From contig JAMNXS010000016.1 in the NCBI GenBank assembly GCA_023653025.1, forward strand, positions 1-44,883: 44,883 nt of DNA, written 5' to 3'. Source of the stretch: Burkholderiaceae bacterium (GTDB taxonomy: Bacteria; Pseudomonadota; Gammaproteobacteria; Burkholderiales; Burkholderiaceae_D). The notes under the pieces were generated by a model, which ran no database searches, was not told the origin of the DNA, and saw only the letters and a list, made by a program, of their open reading frames with translations. How positions within the stretch are numbered: position 1 is the stretch's first letter; each line of letters begins with the position of its first letter. A program made the position numbers and the translations under genes. Below, in pieces: positions 1 through 7,559 of this stretch.

Positions 1-223
1 CTCGCTGACGCCGCTGATTGCCGGCGACTGGAGTCTGGCGACCGCGCTGGCGCTGCTGGCCTGGTATGTGTTTGCGCCGATGTGCCTGAGCACGCTGGCG
101 ACCATCAAGCGCGAGACCGGCGGATGGGCAATGGCAGGGGCGGCAGCGGCTTACCTGTTTGCGCTGGCTTATCTGGCGGCATTCATTACCTACCGCGTGG
201 CGCTGGTTTCGGGACTTGGGTGA
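1..223 (+). CDS. feoB: Ferrous iron transporter FeoB, C-terminal end (partial)
   Basis: The frame starting at base 2 is open from the window edge to the TGA at 221-223 and encodes the last 73 residues of a membrane protein. The peptide has two hydrophobic helices separated by a short polar loop (ATIKRETGGW), and the stretch WYVFAPMCLSTLATIKRE matches the end of the FeoB permease domain, where this loop before the last helix is well conserved. FeoB is the inner-membrane GTP-binding Fe(II) importer; its G domain and most of the permease lie outside the window. The gene converges on yaeQ, with a large palindrome between them. The identification is from remembered family sequence over a short fragment, so it is good but not certain. 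Confidence 0.8.
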   Translation, partial: SLTPLIAGDWSLATALALLAWYVFAPMCLSTLATIKRETGGWAMAGAAAAYLFALAYLAAFITYRVALVSGLG

Positions 224-227
224 GGGC

Positions 228-319
228 ATGGCGGATTTCGCTTCGCTCTATCCGCCCTACGGTTATCGACGGGGTTTACCATGGAGGTAGGGCGGATAGA
301 GCGGAGCGAAATCCGCCAT
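228..319. repeat. Palindromic intergenic repeat between feoB and yaeQ
   Basis: Two 33-nt arms (228-260 and 287-319) are inverted copies with a single mismatch, separated by 26 nt. The arm core is GGCGGATTTCGCTTCGCTC followed by TATCCGCCCTAC. The same family recurs at 28163-28483 and, diverged, at 10840-10929. It sits 4 nt after the feoB stop and 7 nt before the yaeQ stop, so the transcribed RNA of either gene would fold into a long hairpin. There is no U-tract, so it may block 3' exonuclease or act as a weak bidirectional terminator; that role is inference. Confidence 0.9.
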
Positions 320-326
320 CACACCA

Positions 327-860
327 TCAAGCTATCTGCGCGACCATCACCTGCACCTCACCCGCCTCGCTGCGCATCCACACCTCGCCGTCCTGCACGG
401 TCAGCTGCAACTGCATCGTGCGCTCGCACAGCGTCGCCAGCCGCTCCGGAATATCGGCGGCGATCTGCAGCACTGTCAGGTTGCGTGCGCGCGCGAGCTT
501 GCCGGCGCTCTGCTTCCACCAGATCGCGGCGTTGCTGCCGTAGGCATATACCATCACCTGTTGCGCACGGCCGCAGGCCTTCAGCACGCGCCGCTCGTCC
601 GGCTGCCCGACCTCGATCCATTGCTCGATGGCGCCGGTCAGGTCCTTGCGCCAGAGGTCGGGCTCGTCGGTGTCGGAGATGCCCTTGCCGAATTCCAGCC
701 GTTCGTGGGCGTTCAGCCCGAAGGCCAGCACGCGCACCATCATCCGCTCCAGCGTCTCCGACGGATGGCAGGCGATGTTCAGCGTATGGTCGGCATAGTA
801 ATGCCTGTCCATGTCGGCGACCTGCAGCAGGGCCTTGTAGATGATGGATTTGAGTGCCAT
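327..860 (-). CDS. yaeQ: YaeQ family protein
   Basis: This encodes 177 residues beginning MALKSIIYKALLQVADMDRH, the characteristic start of YaeQ proteins (E. coli YaeQ is about 180 residues). YaeQ proteins adopt a fold related to PD-(D/E)XK nucleases, but their cellular role is not settled; an old claim of transcriptional antitermination is not well supported. Family hallmarks seen are YYADHTLNIACHPSETLERMM near residues 20-40, the acidic stretch after it, and the tryptophan-rich NAAIWWKQ segment. The ATG at 858-860 was chosen because homologues begin with this MALK motif. It is divergent from paaX (99 nt apart) and ends next to the palindrome shared with feoB. Confidence 0.9.
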   Translation of the reverse strand: MALKSIIYKALLQVADMDRHYYADHTLNIACHPSETLERMMVRVLAFGLNAHERLEFGKGISDTDEPDLWRKDLTGAIEQWIEVGQPDERRVLKACGRAQQVMVYAYGSNAAIWWKQSAGKLARARNLTVLQIAADIPERLATLCERTMQLQLTVQDGEVWMRSEAGEVQVMVAQIA

Positions 861-959
861 GGGATGGAGCCGGAAAAGCGCGGATTGTACCCTGCGCGGC
901 GGCGCCCGCGAGAGGACGCTGGAGTAGAATTGACGCTTCTCCATCCCGCTCACAGCAGA

Positions 960-1907
960 GTGACCGATCTTCTTTCCGCCCGCATCGAAGCATTCCGCGC
1001 GCAGCGGCGCGTGCAGGCGACTTCGCTCATCATGACCGTTTTCGGCGATGCCGTGCTGCCGCGCGGCGGCCGCATCTGGCTCGGCAGTCTGATCCGTCTG
1101 CTCGGGCCGCTGGACCTGAGCGAGCGGCTGGTGCGCACCTCGGTGTTCCGGCTGGTTCGGGAGGGCTGGCTGTCGACCGAAACCGTCGGCCGTCGCTCGA
1201 ACTACGCGCTGGCGCCGGCCGGTCGCCGGCGCTTCGAGGAGGCCGCGCAGCAGATCTATTCGTCGCGCGCGCCGCTGTGGGATCGTCGCTGGCGAATGAT
1301 CGTCGTCGTCGGCGAACTCGACGCCCGGCCGAGGGAAGCGCTGCGGCGCTCGCTGTTCTGGCAGGGTTTCGGCGTGGTCGGCGGCAACTGCTTCATTCAT
1401 CCGGGCGCCGATCTCGGCGAGGCGCTCGACACGCTGCGCGCCGACGGGCTCGGCGCCTTGCTGCCCGGCTTGATGCCGCTGGTGGCGGCGGATTTTCAGT
1501 CGGCGATGGCTGCTTCCGATGCCGACCTCGTGCGGCGCGCCTGGGACCTGGACGCGCTGGCGCGCGGCTATGCGGACTTCATCGCCGCCTACGAGCCCAT
1601 ACTCGCGCAACTGCGCGCCCGCCCGCTGCCCGACGACGCCGACGAGCGCGCCTTCCTGCTGCGCATCCTGCTCGTCCACGATTACCGGCGCTCGCTGCTG
1701 CGCGACCCGGAACTGCCCGAGGTGCTGCTGCCGGCCGACTGGCCGGGCCACCGCGCGCGGTTGTTGTGCAAGGAACTCTACAAGCGGCTCGAACCGGCGT
1801 CGAACCGCCATCTCGACCTCTGCCTGCGGCTGGCCGACGACAGCCTGCCGCTGCCGGACGCCGCGCTGCACGAGCGCTTCCCCGATTACGACGCGCTCGC
1901 TACCTGA
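960..1907 (+). CDS. paaX: Phenylacetic acid degradation operon repressor PaaX
   Basis: This 315-residue protein matches the PaaX family in length (about 305-316) and layout: an N-terminal winged helix (roughly residues 20-95, including RTSVFRLVREGWLSTE and the wing GRRSNYALAPAGRRRFEEA), then the PaaX central and C-terminal domains with LLRILLVHDYRRSLLRDPELP near the end. PaaX represses paa operons and is released by phenylacetyl-CoA. The start is the GTG at 960, because ATG codons further upstream in frame would run into yaeQ antisense sequence and add unrelated residues. It converges on paaE with only 19 nt between. Candidate operators with TGATAC-N27-GTATCG geometry lie at 9179-9217 and 9327-9365 in front of the operon it should control; none was seen in front of paaX itself. 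Confidence 0.93.
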   Translation: MTDLLSARIEAFRAQRRVQATSLIMTVFGDAVLPRGGRIWLGSLIRLLGPLDLSERLVRTSVFRLVREGWLSTETVGRRSNYALAPAGRRRFEEAAQQIYSSRAPLWDRRWRMIVVVGELDARPREALRRSLFWQGFGVVGGNCFIHPGADLGEALDTLRADGLGALLPGLMPLVAADFQSAMAASDADLVRRAWDLDALARGYADFIAAYEPILAQLRARPLPDDADERAFLLRILLVHDYRRSLLRDPELPEVLLPADWPGHRARLLCKELYKRLEPASNRHLDLCLRLADDSLPLPDAALHERFPDYDALAT

Positions 1908-1926
1908 AAGGACAGGCCCGCTGCCT

Positions 1927-3015
1927 TCAGCGCTCGTCGAAGCTCAGGCGCACCGAGCGCGACAGCGCGCGCGCCTGGCATGACAGCACGAAGCCGCGCG
2001 CCATCTCGTCGGCTTCCAGCGTGAAGTTCTTGTCCATCACCGTCTCGCCGTCGAGCACCTTCGCGCGGCAGGTGCAGCAGACGCCGCCCTTGCACGAGAA
2101 CGGCAGGTCGAGCCCCGCCTCGAGCGCCGCGTCGAGCAGGCGCTCGTCGCGGCCGATGGACAATTCATGCTCCTTGCCGTCGAGGACGATGGTCAGCGCG
2201 ACATCGCGCGCGCTGTCCGCGGGCCTGGCCTGCTCGGCGACCGGTCGCGGCGCGACCGCGGCGCCCGTGGTGAAGCGTTCGGTGCGCACGCGGTCGGCAG
2301 GCACGCCGGCGGCGAGCAGCGCCGTCTCGGTCGCCTCGATCATCGCCTCCGGCCCGCAAATGAAGACTTCGTCCATGCTCGCCACCGGCAGCAGGCTTGC
2401 GGTCAGCGCCTGCACCTTGCCGGCATCGATGCGTCCCTGCAGCAGCGGCACTTCCTGCGCCTGCCGCGACAGCACATGAATCAGCGTCAGCCGGTCGGGA
2501 TAGCGGTCCTTCAGGTCCTGCAGCGCCTCGCTGAACATCACGCTGGCCATCTTGCGATTGCCATAGACCAGCGTGAAGCGGCTGTCCGGCTGCTCCTCGA
2601 GCGTGCTGGCAGCGATCGACAGGATGGGCGTGATGCCGGAGCCGGCCGCAAAGCCCACGCGATGGATGGCGCGCGGCCGCCTGACGATGAAACGTCCGTC
2701 CGGCGGCATCGCCTGCAGCAGGTCGCCGGCCTTCAGTTCGCGCGCGGCCCAGTTCGAGAACAGGCCGCCGTCGACCGGACGGATGCCGATCTCCAGTTCG
2801 CCGGCGTCGCGCAGTCGCGAGCGCGGGCTGCTGATCGAATAGCTGCGGCGCACGTCGGCGCCATCGATGTTCGCGCGCACGGTCAGGAACTGGCCCGGCT
2901 CGAAATCGAAGGCGGCGCGCTGATCAGCCGGTACGCGCAAGGCGATGGCCACCGCGCCGGCGGCCTCCGGGCTCACGCGCTGTATGCGCAGGTCATGGAA
3001 GCGCGGGGCGGACAT
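1927..3015 (-). CDS. paaE: Phenylacetyl-CoA 1,2-epoxidase reductase subunit PaaE
   Basis: This 362-residue protein passes electrons from NADPH via FAD and a 2Fe-2S centre to the PaaABC epoxidase. Domains in order: FAD-binding barrel with RRSYSISS (56-63), nucleotide-binding domain with GFAAGSGITP (121-130) and CGPE (220-223), and a C-terminal plant-type ferredoxin with Cys308-x4-Cys313-x2-Cys316 and Cys346 as cluster ligands. Length and ferredoxin-at-the-end order are those of PaaE. It is the last gene of the minus-strand paa operon, 24 nt after paaD, and converges on paaX. Confidence 0.95.
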   Translation of the reverse strand: MSAPRFHDLRIQRVSPEAAGAVAIALRVPADQRAAFDFEPGQFLTVRANIDGADVRRSYSISSPRSRLRDAGELEIGIRPVDGGLFSNWAARELKAGDLLQAMPPDGRFIVRRPRAIHRVGFAAGSGITPILSIAASTLEEQPDSRFTLVYGNRKMASVMFSEALQDLKDRYPDRLTLIHVLSRQAQEVPLLQGRIDAGKVQALTASLLPVASMDEVFICGPEAMIEATETALLAAGVPADRVRTERFTTGAAVAPRPVAEQARPADSARDVALTIVLDGKEHELSIGRDERLLDAALEAGLDLPFSCKGGVCCTCRAKVLDGETVMDKNFTLEADEMARGFVLSCQARALSRSVRLSFDER

Positions 3016-3039
3016 GGTGGGTGACTCCGTACAAGGTGT

Positions 3040-3552
3040 TCAGTAGGGCTTGAAGTAATCGAAGGGCTCGCGGCAGTCCAGGCACTTGTAGAGTGCCTTG
3101 CAGGCAGTGGAGCCGAAGCGCGCGCTCTCGACCGTCTGCGTCGAGCCGCATTGCGGGCAGGGGACGATGTCGGGTCGCGGCGCACGCGCGTGAAACGTGA
3201 TCGTGGCCAGCTCGGCGGCTGCGCGCTGCGGCGGCGCGATGCCGTAGCGGCGCAGCTTGTCGCGCCCGTCAGCGCTCATCCAGTCGGTGGTCCAGGCCGG
3301 CGACAGCCGCGTGACGATGCGCGCGGCGATGCCCTCGGCCTCGAGCCTGGCGCGGATGTCGTCCTCGATCTGCGCAATCGCCGGGCAGCCGCTGTAGGTC
3401 GGCGTGATCACCACCTCGAGCTCGCCGTCGTCGGCCGCACGCACGTCACGCAGGATGCCGAGGTCGCGCAGTGTCAGCACCGGGATCTCGGGGTCGTGCA
3501 GCGCGTCCAGCGCCTGCCATGCGTGATCGATCCGGGCATCCATCGCGGTCAT
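3040..3552 (-). CDS. paaD: PaaD (PaaJ-type) maturation protein of the phenylacetyl-CoA epoxidase
   Basis: This 170-residue protein has an N-terminal MIP18/DUF59 domain (about residues 8-85, with SGCPA around Cys56) and a C-terminal zinc-finger-like module with CPQC (132-135) and CLDC (157-160). That arrangement is specific to PaaD, which is required for assembly of an active epoxidase, probably through its iron centre. It is 4 nt downstream of the paaC stop. A second in-frame ATG three codons on is an equally possible start. Confidence 0.93.
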   Translation of the reverse strand: MTAMDARIDHAWQALDALHDPEIPVLTLRDLGILRDVRAADDGELEVVITPTYSGCPAIAQIEDDIRARLEAEGIAARIVTRLSPAWTTDWMSADGRDKLRRYGIAPPQRAAAELATITFHARAPRPDIVPCPQCGSTQTVESARFGSTACKALYKCLDCREPFDYFKPY

Positions 3553-3556
3553 CCTG

Positions 3557-4339
3557 TCACCAGCGGGCGTCCGGCATCGCCCGCGCCAGGCTCTGCATCT
3601 CGGCCAGCAAATAGCCCAGATGCTCGGAGTGGATGCCCTGTTTGCCCTCGGGCACGTAGCCGCGCGCTTCGGGCCGGGTCAGCGTCGCCTCGGCCAGCGC
3701 GGCTTCGACGATCCGCTCCCATGCCGGCCGCAGCGCGGCGACGTCGATGGCGATGCCGGCCGCGCGGGCGGCGGTCTCCGCAGGGCTGTCGGCCCAGAAC
3801 TCGCGCGTGTACGGAAACAGGTGGTCGAGCGCGGCCTGTACGCGGCGATGCGACTCGTCGGTGCCGTCGCCGAGCTTCACCAGCCAGTCGCGGCTGTGCT
3901 GCAAGTGGTAGCGCGCTTCCTTCACCGATTTTTCGGCGATCGCCGCCAGATCGGCATCGGCCGACGCCTTGAGCGCCTCCCACGCCAGCGCCATCAGTGC
4001 GCTGTAGAGGAAGTTGCGGACGATGGTGGCACCGAAATCCAGCCCGTCCTGCGCGTAGCCGACCAGCGGCGCGTGATGCGGCAGTTCGAGCAGCGTGTAG
4101 TTGCGGAATTCGTGCGCATGGCGGAAATAGGCGAGGCTGTCCTCGGTCGCGCCGCCGCCGCCGCGCCTTGCGGCCAACTGGTAGAGCAGGCGCGCTTGCC
4201 CGATCAGGTCGAGGGTGATGTTCGCCATCGCGATATCCTCCTCGAGGATGGGCCCGTGGCCGGTCCACTCGGCGTTGCGCTGGCCGAGCACGAGCGCGTT
4301 GTCGGCCAGGTGCAGCAGGTAGTCGAAGCTCGCGTTCAT
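3557..4339 (-). CDS. paaC: Phenylacetyl-CoA 1,2-epoxidase structural subunit PaaC
   Basis: This 260-residue ferritin-like helical protein is the structural partner of PaaA in the epoxidase. It begins [20 protein letters not shown] and contains the family stretches RNAEWTGHGPILEEDIAMAN and ARYHLQHSRDWLVKLGDGT. The ATG at 4337-4339 overlaps the paaB TGA by one base (TGATG), so translation is probably coupled; longer in-frame starts would run back through paaB and are rejected. Length is near the usual 250-260 residues. Confidence 0.95.
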   Translation of the reverse strand: MNASFDYLLHLADNALVLGQRNAEWTGHGPILEEDIAMANITLDLIGQARLLYQLAARRGGGGATEDSLAYFRHAHEFRNYTLLELPHHAPLVGYAQDGLDFGATIVRNFLYSALMALAWEALKASADADLAAIAEKSVKEARYHLQHSRDWLVKLGDGTDESHRRVQAALDHLFPYTREFWADSPAETAARAAGIAIDVAALRPAWERIVEAALAEATLTRPEARGYVPEGKQGIHSEHLGYLLAEMQSLARAMPDARW

Positions 4340-4632
4340 CACATGTGGCCGACGTCGTCGGGGATCTGGTAGAAAGTCGGATGGCGGTAGATCTTGTCGG
4401 CGGCCGGATCGAACAGCTCGGCCTTGTCGTCTGGCCGACTGGCAACGATGTCGGCCGAGCGCACGACCCAGATGCTGACGCCCTCCTGCCGCCGCGTGTA
4501 GACGTCGCGCGCCATCTGCATGGCCTGCGCGGCGTCGGTCGCATGCAGGCTGCCGCAGTGCTTGTGCTCGAGGCCCTGCTTCGAGCGCACGAACACCTCC
4601 CACAGCGGCCACTCTTTCAGTTCGCTGCTCAT
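4339..4632 (-). CDS. paaB: Phenylacetyl-CoA 1,2-epoxidase subunit PaaB
   Basis: This is a short 97-residue protein beginning [20 protein letters not shown], a signature of PaaB, followed by [20 protein letters not shown] and a conserved FYQIP near the end. PaaB bridges PaaAC heterodimers in the epoxidase complex. Its ATG at 4630-4632 overlaps the paaA stop by 4 nt (ATGA) and its own stop touches the paaC start, so the three epoxidase subunits are read as tightly coupled genes. Most of it is hidden inside a longer open frame that shadows paaA. Confidence 0.94.
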   Translation of the reverse strand: MSSELKEWPLWEVFVRSKQGLEHKHCGSLHATDAAQAMQMARDVYTRRQEGVSIWVVRSADIVASRPDDKAELFDPAADKIYRHPTFYQIPDDVGHM

Positions 4633-5660
4633 GCGGCCTCCTTCGCGTTGCGCGCGGCCTGCTTGCGCGCATGCGCGAGCGCGGCCTCGCGCACCCAGGC
4701 GCCGTCCGCATGCGCCTTCACGCGCGTGGCCAGCCGTTCCTTGTTGCAGGGGCCGTTGCCGTTGACGGTCTGCCAGAATTCGTCCCAGTCGATCGCGCCG
4801 TAGTCGTAGTGGCCACGCTCCTCGTTCCACTTCAGGTCGGGGTCGGGCAGGGTAACGCCCAGCACTTTCGCCTGCGGCACGGTGGCATCGACGAACTTCT
4901 GCCGCAGGTCGTCGTTGGTGAAGCGCTTGATGCCCCAGCGCATGCCGAGCGCGCTGTTCGGGCTGTCGGCATCCGGCGGCCCGAACATCGCGAGACACTT
5001 CCACCACCAGCGGTTGACGGCGTCCTGCACCATCGCGCGCTGCGCATCAGTGCCCTGCATCATCACCAGCAGCGACTCGTAGCCCTGGCGCTGGTGGAAG
5101 GATTCCTCCTTGCAGACGCGCACCATCGCGCGCGCATACGGTCCGTACGAGCAGCGGCAGAGCGGGATCTGGTTCATGATCGCCGCGCCGTCGACCAGCC
5201 AGCCGATCACCCCGACATCGGCCCAGCTGAGGGTCGGGTAGTTGAAGATCGAGCTGTATTTCGCGCGGCCGGTGTGCAGGTCGTCCAGCATTTGCTCGCG
5301 CGACGTGCCGAGCGTCTCGGCGGCCGAGTACAGGTAAAGGCCGTGGCCGCCTTCGTCCTGCACCTTGGCGATCAGGATCGCCTTGCGCTTGAGGCTGGGT
5401 GCGCGCGAGATCCAGTTCCCCTCGGGCAGCATGCCGACGATCTCGCTGTGCGCATGCTGGCTGATCTGGCGCACCAGCGTCTTGCGGTAGGCGTCCGGCA
5501 TCCAGTCCTGCGGCTCGATGCGGCCATCGTTCGCAATCGCCGCGTCGAAGGTGGCGAGCTTGCGCGCCTCTTCCTCGCCGGTGAACGGGATCGGTCGAGT
5601 GGCCGCGGCCGTGCCGAGCGCCGGTGCGGCATCGCCGACGGAAAATGATTGGGTGTACAT
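4629..5660 (-). CDS. paaA: Phenylacetyl-CoA 1,2-epoxidase catalytic subunit PaaA
   Basis: This 343-residue protein is the oxygen-activating subunit that epoxidises the ring of phenylacetyl-CoA. It shows the di-iron-type carboxylate/histidine motifs QHAHSE (68-73), QDEGGH (101-106; E103-x2-H106) and KEESFH (184-189; E186-x2-H189), plus the conserved run [18 protein letters not shown] towards the C-terminus. The start ATG at 5658-5660 is preceded by a strong Shine-Dalgarno (GGAGGAAGC on the minus strand). It follows paaK by 45 nt, with no terminator seen, so it is probably co-transcribed from the paaH side. Confidence 0.96.
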   Translation of the reverse strand: MYTQSFSVGDAAPALGTAAATRPIPFTGEEEARKLATFDAAIANDGRIEPQDWMPDAYRKTLVRQISQHAHSEIVGMLPEGNWISRAPSLKRKAILIAKVQDEGGHGLYLYSAAETLGTSREQMLDDLHTGRAKYSSIFNYPTLSWADVGVIGWLVDGAAIMNQIPLCRCSYGPYARAMVRVCKEESFHQRQGYESLLVMMQGTDAQRAMVQDAVNRWWWKCLAMFGPPDADSPNSALGMRWGIKRFTNDDLRQKFVDATVPQAKVLGVTLPDPDLKWNEERGHYDYGAIDWDEFWQTVNGNGPCNKERLATRVKAHADGAWVREAALAHARKQAARNAKEAA

Positions 5661-5705
5661 GCTTCCTCCTGTCAGGTGGGCATCATGAAAATGGGTTCCT
5701 GCTCG

Positions 5706-7028
5706 TCAGGCCGGGCGCGGACGTTCGTCGATCACGCGCTTGGCCTTGCCGACCAGCGTGCGCGGTATCGCGTCGGCGTCCAGCACGGTGACCTGCGCCG
5801 ACACGCCGATGCGGGTCTTGATGCGTTGCGCGAGTTCGCCGGCGACGCCAGCGCGACCGGCCGCACCCATCCTTCCGGCTTCGCGCTGCAGCTCGCAGCG
5901 CACTTCGAGCGCATCCAGATGCGCGTCGCGCGACACCACCAGCTGGTAGGTGCCCGCCAGGCGCGGGTCGCCGAGGATCAATTCCTCGATCTGGGTCGGG
6001 AAGACGTTCACGCCGCGAATGATCAGCATGTCGTCCGAGCGGCCGGTGATCTTGCCCATGCGCCGGAACGCGCGCGCCGTCGGCGGCAGCAAGCGGGTCA
6101 GGTCGCGCGTGCGGAAGCGGATCACGGGAAAGGCTTCCTTGGTCAGCGAGGTAAAGACGAGCTCGCCTTCCTGCCCGTCCGCCAGCACCGCGCCGGTGAC
6201 GGGATCGATGATCTCCGGATAGAAGTGGTCTTCCCAGATCACCGGGCCGTCCTTGGTCTCGATGCATTCGTTCGCCACGCCCGGGCCGATCACTTCGGTC
6301 AGGCCGTAGATGTCGATCGCGTCGATGCCGAGCCGCCGCTCGAGCTCGGCACGCATGCCTTCGCCCCAGGGCTCGGCGCCGAAGATGCCGACCGAGAGCG
6401 AGATGTCGTCCGGGCCGACGCCCAGCCGCGCGAACTCTTCGGCGATCACCAGCGCGTAGGACGGCGTGACCATGATCGCATCGGGTCGGAAATCAAGGAT
6501 CTGCTGGACCTGCTTTTCGGTTTGGCCGCCCGACATCGGCACCACGCAGCAGCCGGCGCGCTCGATCCCGTAGTGCGCGCCGAGGCCGCCGGTGAACATG
6601 CCGTAGCCATAGGCGTTGTGCACCATGTCGCCGGGGCGGACGCCCGCCGCGCGCAGCGAGCGCGCGACCAGTTGCGCCCAGTGGTCGAGATCGTTCGCCG
6701 TGTAGCCGGCCACGACCGGCTTGCCGGTGGTGCCCGATGATGCATGCAGCCGCGCCAGCCGCTCGCGCGGCACCGCGAACAGGCCGAACGGATAGTGTTC
6801 GCGCAGGTCGTCCTTGGTCATGAACGGAAAGCGGGCGAGGTCGGACAGCTGCCGCAGGTCGTCTGGATGCACCTGCTGCGCCTCGCACTTGCGGCGGAAC
6901 GCGGGCACGTTGTCCCAGCTGTGGCGCAGGCTCCAGCACAAACGCTGCAGCTGCAGCGCGGCGATCTCGTCGCGGCTGGCGCGCTCGATCGGCTCCAATT
7001 CTTCCGGGCGGGCAGTCTTGACGGGCAT
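5706..7028 (-). CDS. paaK: Phenylacetate-CoA ligase PaaK
   Basis: This 440-residue member of the ANL adenylate-forming family makes phenylacetyl-CoA from phenylacetate, ATP and CoA, the first step of the pathway. Motifs seen are the ATP loop SSGTTGKP (97-104), GYGMFTGGLGAHYG, IYGLTEVIGPGVANEC and the hinge region FRTRDLTRLLPP. Length agrees with PaaK (about 430-440). It lies 69 nt after paaI and 45 nt before paaA. The substrate assignment follows from family similarity and the surrounding epoxidase genes. Confidence 0.95.
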   Translation of the reverse strand: MPVKTARPEELEPIERASRDEIAALQLQRLCWSLRHSWDNVPAFRRKCEAQQVHPDDLRQLSDLARFPFMTKDDLREHYPFGLFAVPRERLARLHASSGTTGKPVVAGYTANDLDHWAQLVARSLRAAGVRPGDMVHNAYGYGMFTGGLGAHYGIERAGCCVVPMSGGQTEKQVQQILDFRPDAIMVTPSYALVIAEEFARLGVGPDDISLSVGIFGAEPWGEGMRAELERRLGIDAIDIYGLTEVIGPGVANECIETKDGPVIWEDHFYPEIIDPVTGAVLADGQEGELVFTSLTKEAFPVIRFRTRDLTRLLPPTARAFRRMGKITGRSDDMLIIRGVNVFPTQIEELILGDPRLAGTYQLVVSRDAHLDALEVRCELQREAGRMGAAGRAGVAGELAQRIKTRIGVSAQVTVLDADAIPRTLVGKAKRVIDERPRPA

Positions 7029-7097
7029 CCGATGGTCTCCTTGCTGTTCTGGGTCGGGGCCTCTGCGGGCTCCTCGATTAAGGCTGCCGGCGACGCT

Positions 7098-7559
7098 TCA
7101 GCTGCCGTCGCTGCCGGGTATCACCGGGCCGCCGATCCGGTGGCTCTTGCCGCGAAACAGCGCGATGGTTTTGCCGCCATCGCCGGTCACGGCGACGTCG
7201 TAGACGCCGGTGCGTCCGGTTGCCGTGCGCTCGACGGCTTCCGCCTGCAAGCGCTCGCCTGCGCGCGCCGGCGCGATGAAATCGATCTGGCAGGCCGAGG
7301 CGACGGTCACCTGGTTACCACTGTTGCAGGCATAGGCGAAGGCCGTGTCGGCCAGCGTGAAGATCATGCCGCCGTGGCAGATGCCGTGGCCGTTGGCCAT
7401 GTCCGGCCGCACCATCATCTGCAGCGTGGCGCGCCCCGGGCCGACCTGCGCGACCTGCATGCCGAGCGCATGCGCCGCATGATCGCGTTCCCACAGGGCG
7501 GCGGCCGCAGCTTCGGCCAGCGCCTGCGCGTCGCCGGCGGGCTGGCGGGTATCAGTCAT
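7098..7559 (-). CDS. paaI: Hydroxyphenylacetyl-CoA thioesterase PaaI
   Basis: This is a 153-residue hotdog-fold thioesterase. The helix-tail region NGHGICHGG (56-64) followed by LADTAFAYACNSG is the PaaI signature, with Asp71 at the position of the catalytic aspartate as I recall it for the family. PaaI is thought to remove dead-end thioesters and free CoA when the pathway stalls. The ATG at 7557-7559 was chosen because it matches homologue starts (MTDTRQ...); it overlaps the 3' end of paaH by 8 nt. Confidence 0.93.
   Translation of the reverse strand: MTDTRQPAGDAQALAEAAAAALWERDHAAHALGMQVAQVGPGRATLQMMVRPDMANGHGICHGGMIFTLADTAFAYACNSGNQVTVASACQIDFIAPARAGERLQAEAVERTATGRTGVYDVAVTGDGGKTIALFRGKSHRIGGPVIPGSDGS

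Noticed and set aside
327-1871. Long minus-strand frame of 514 codons covering yaeQ and paaX
   Set aside because: Only its last 177 codons are YaeQ; the rest is Arg/Gln/Ala-rich shadow opposite paaX.
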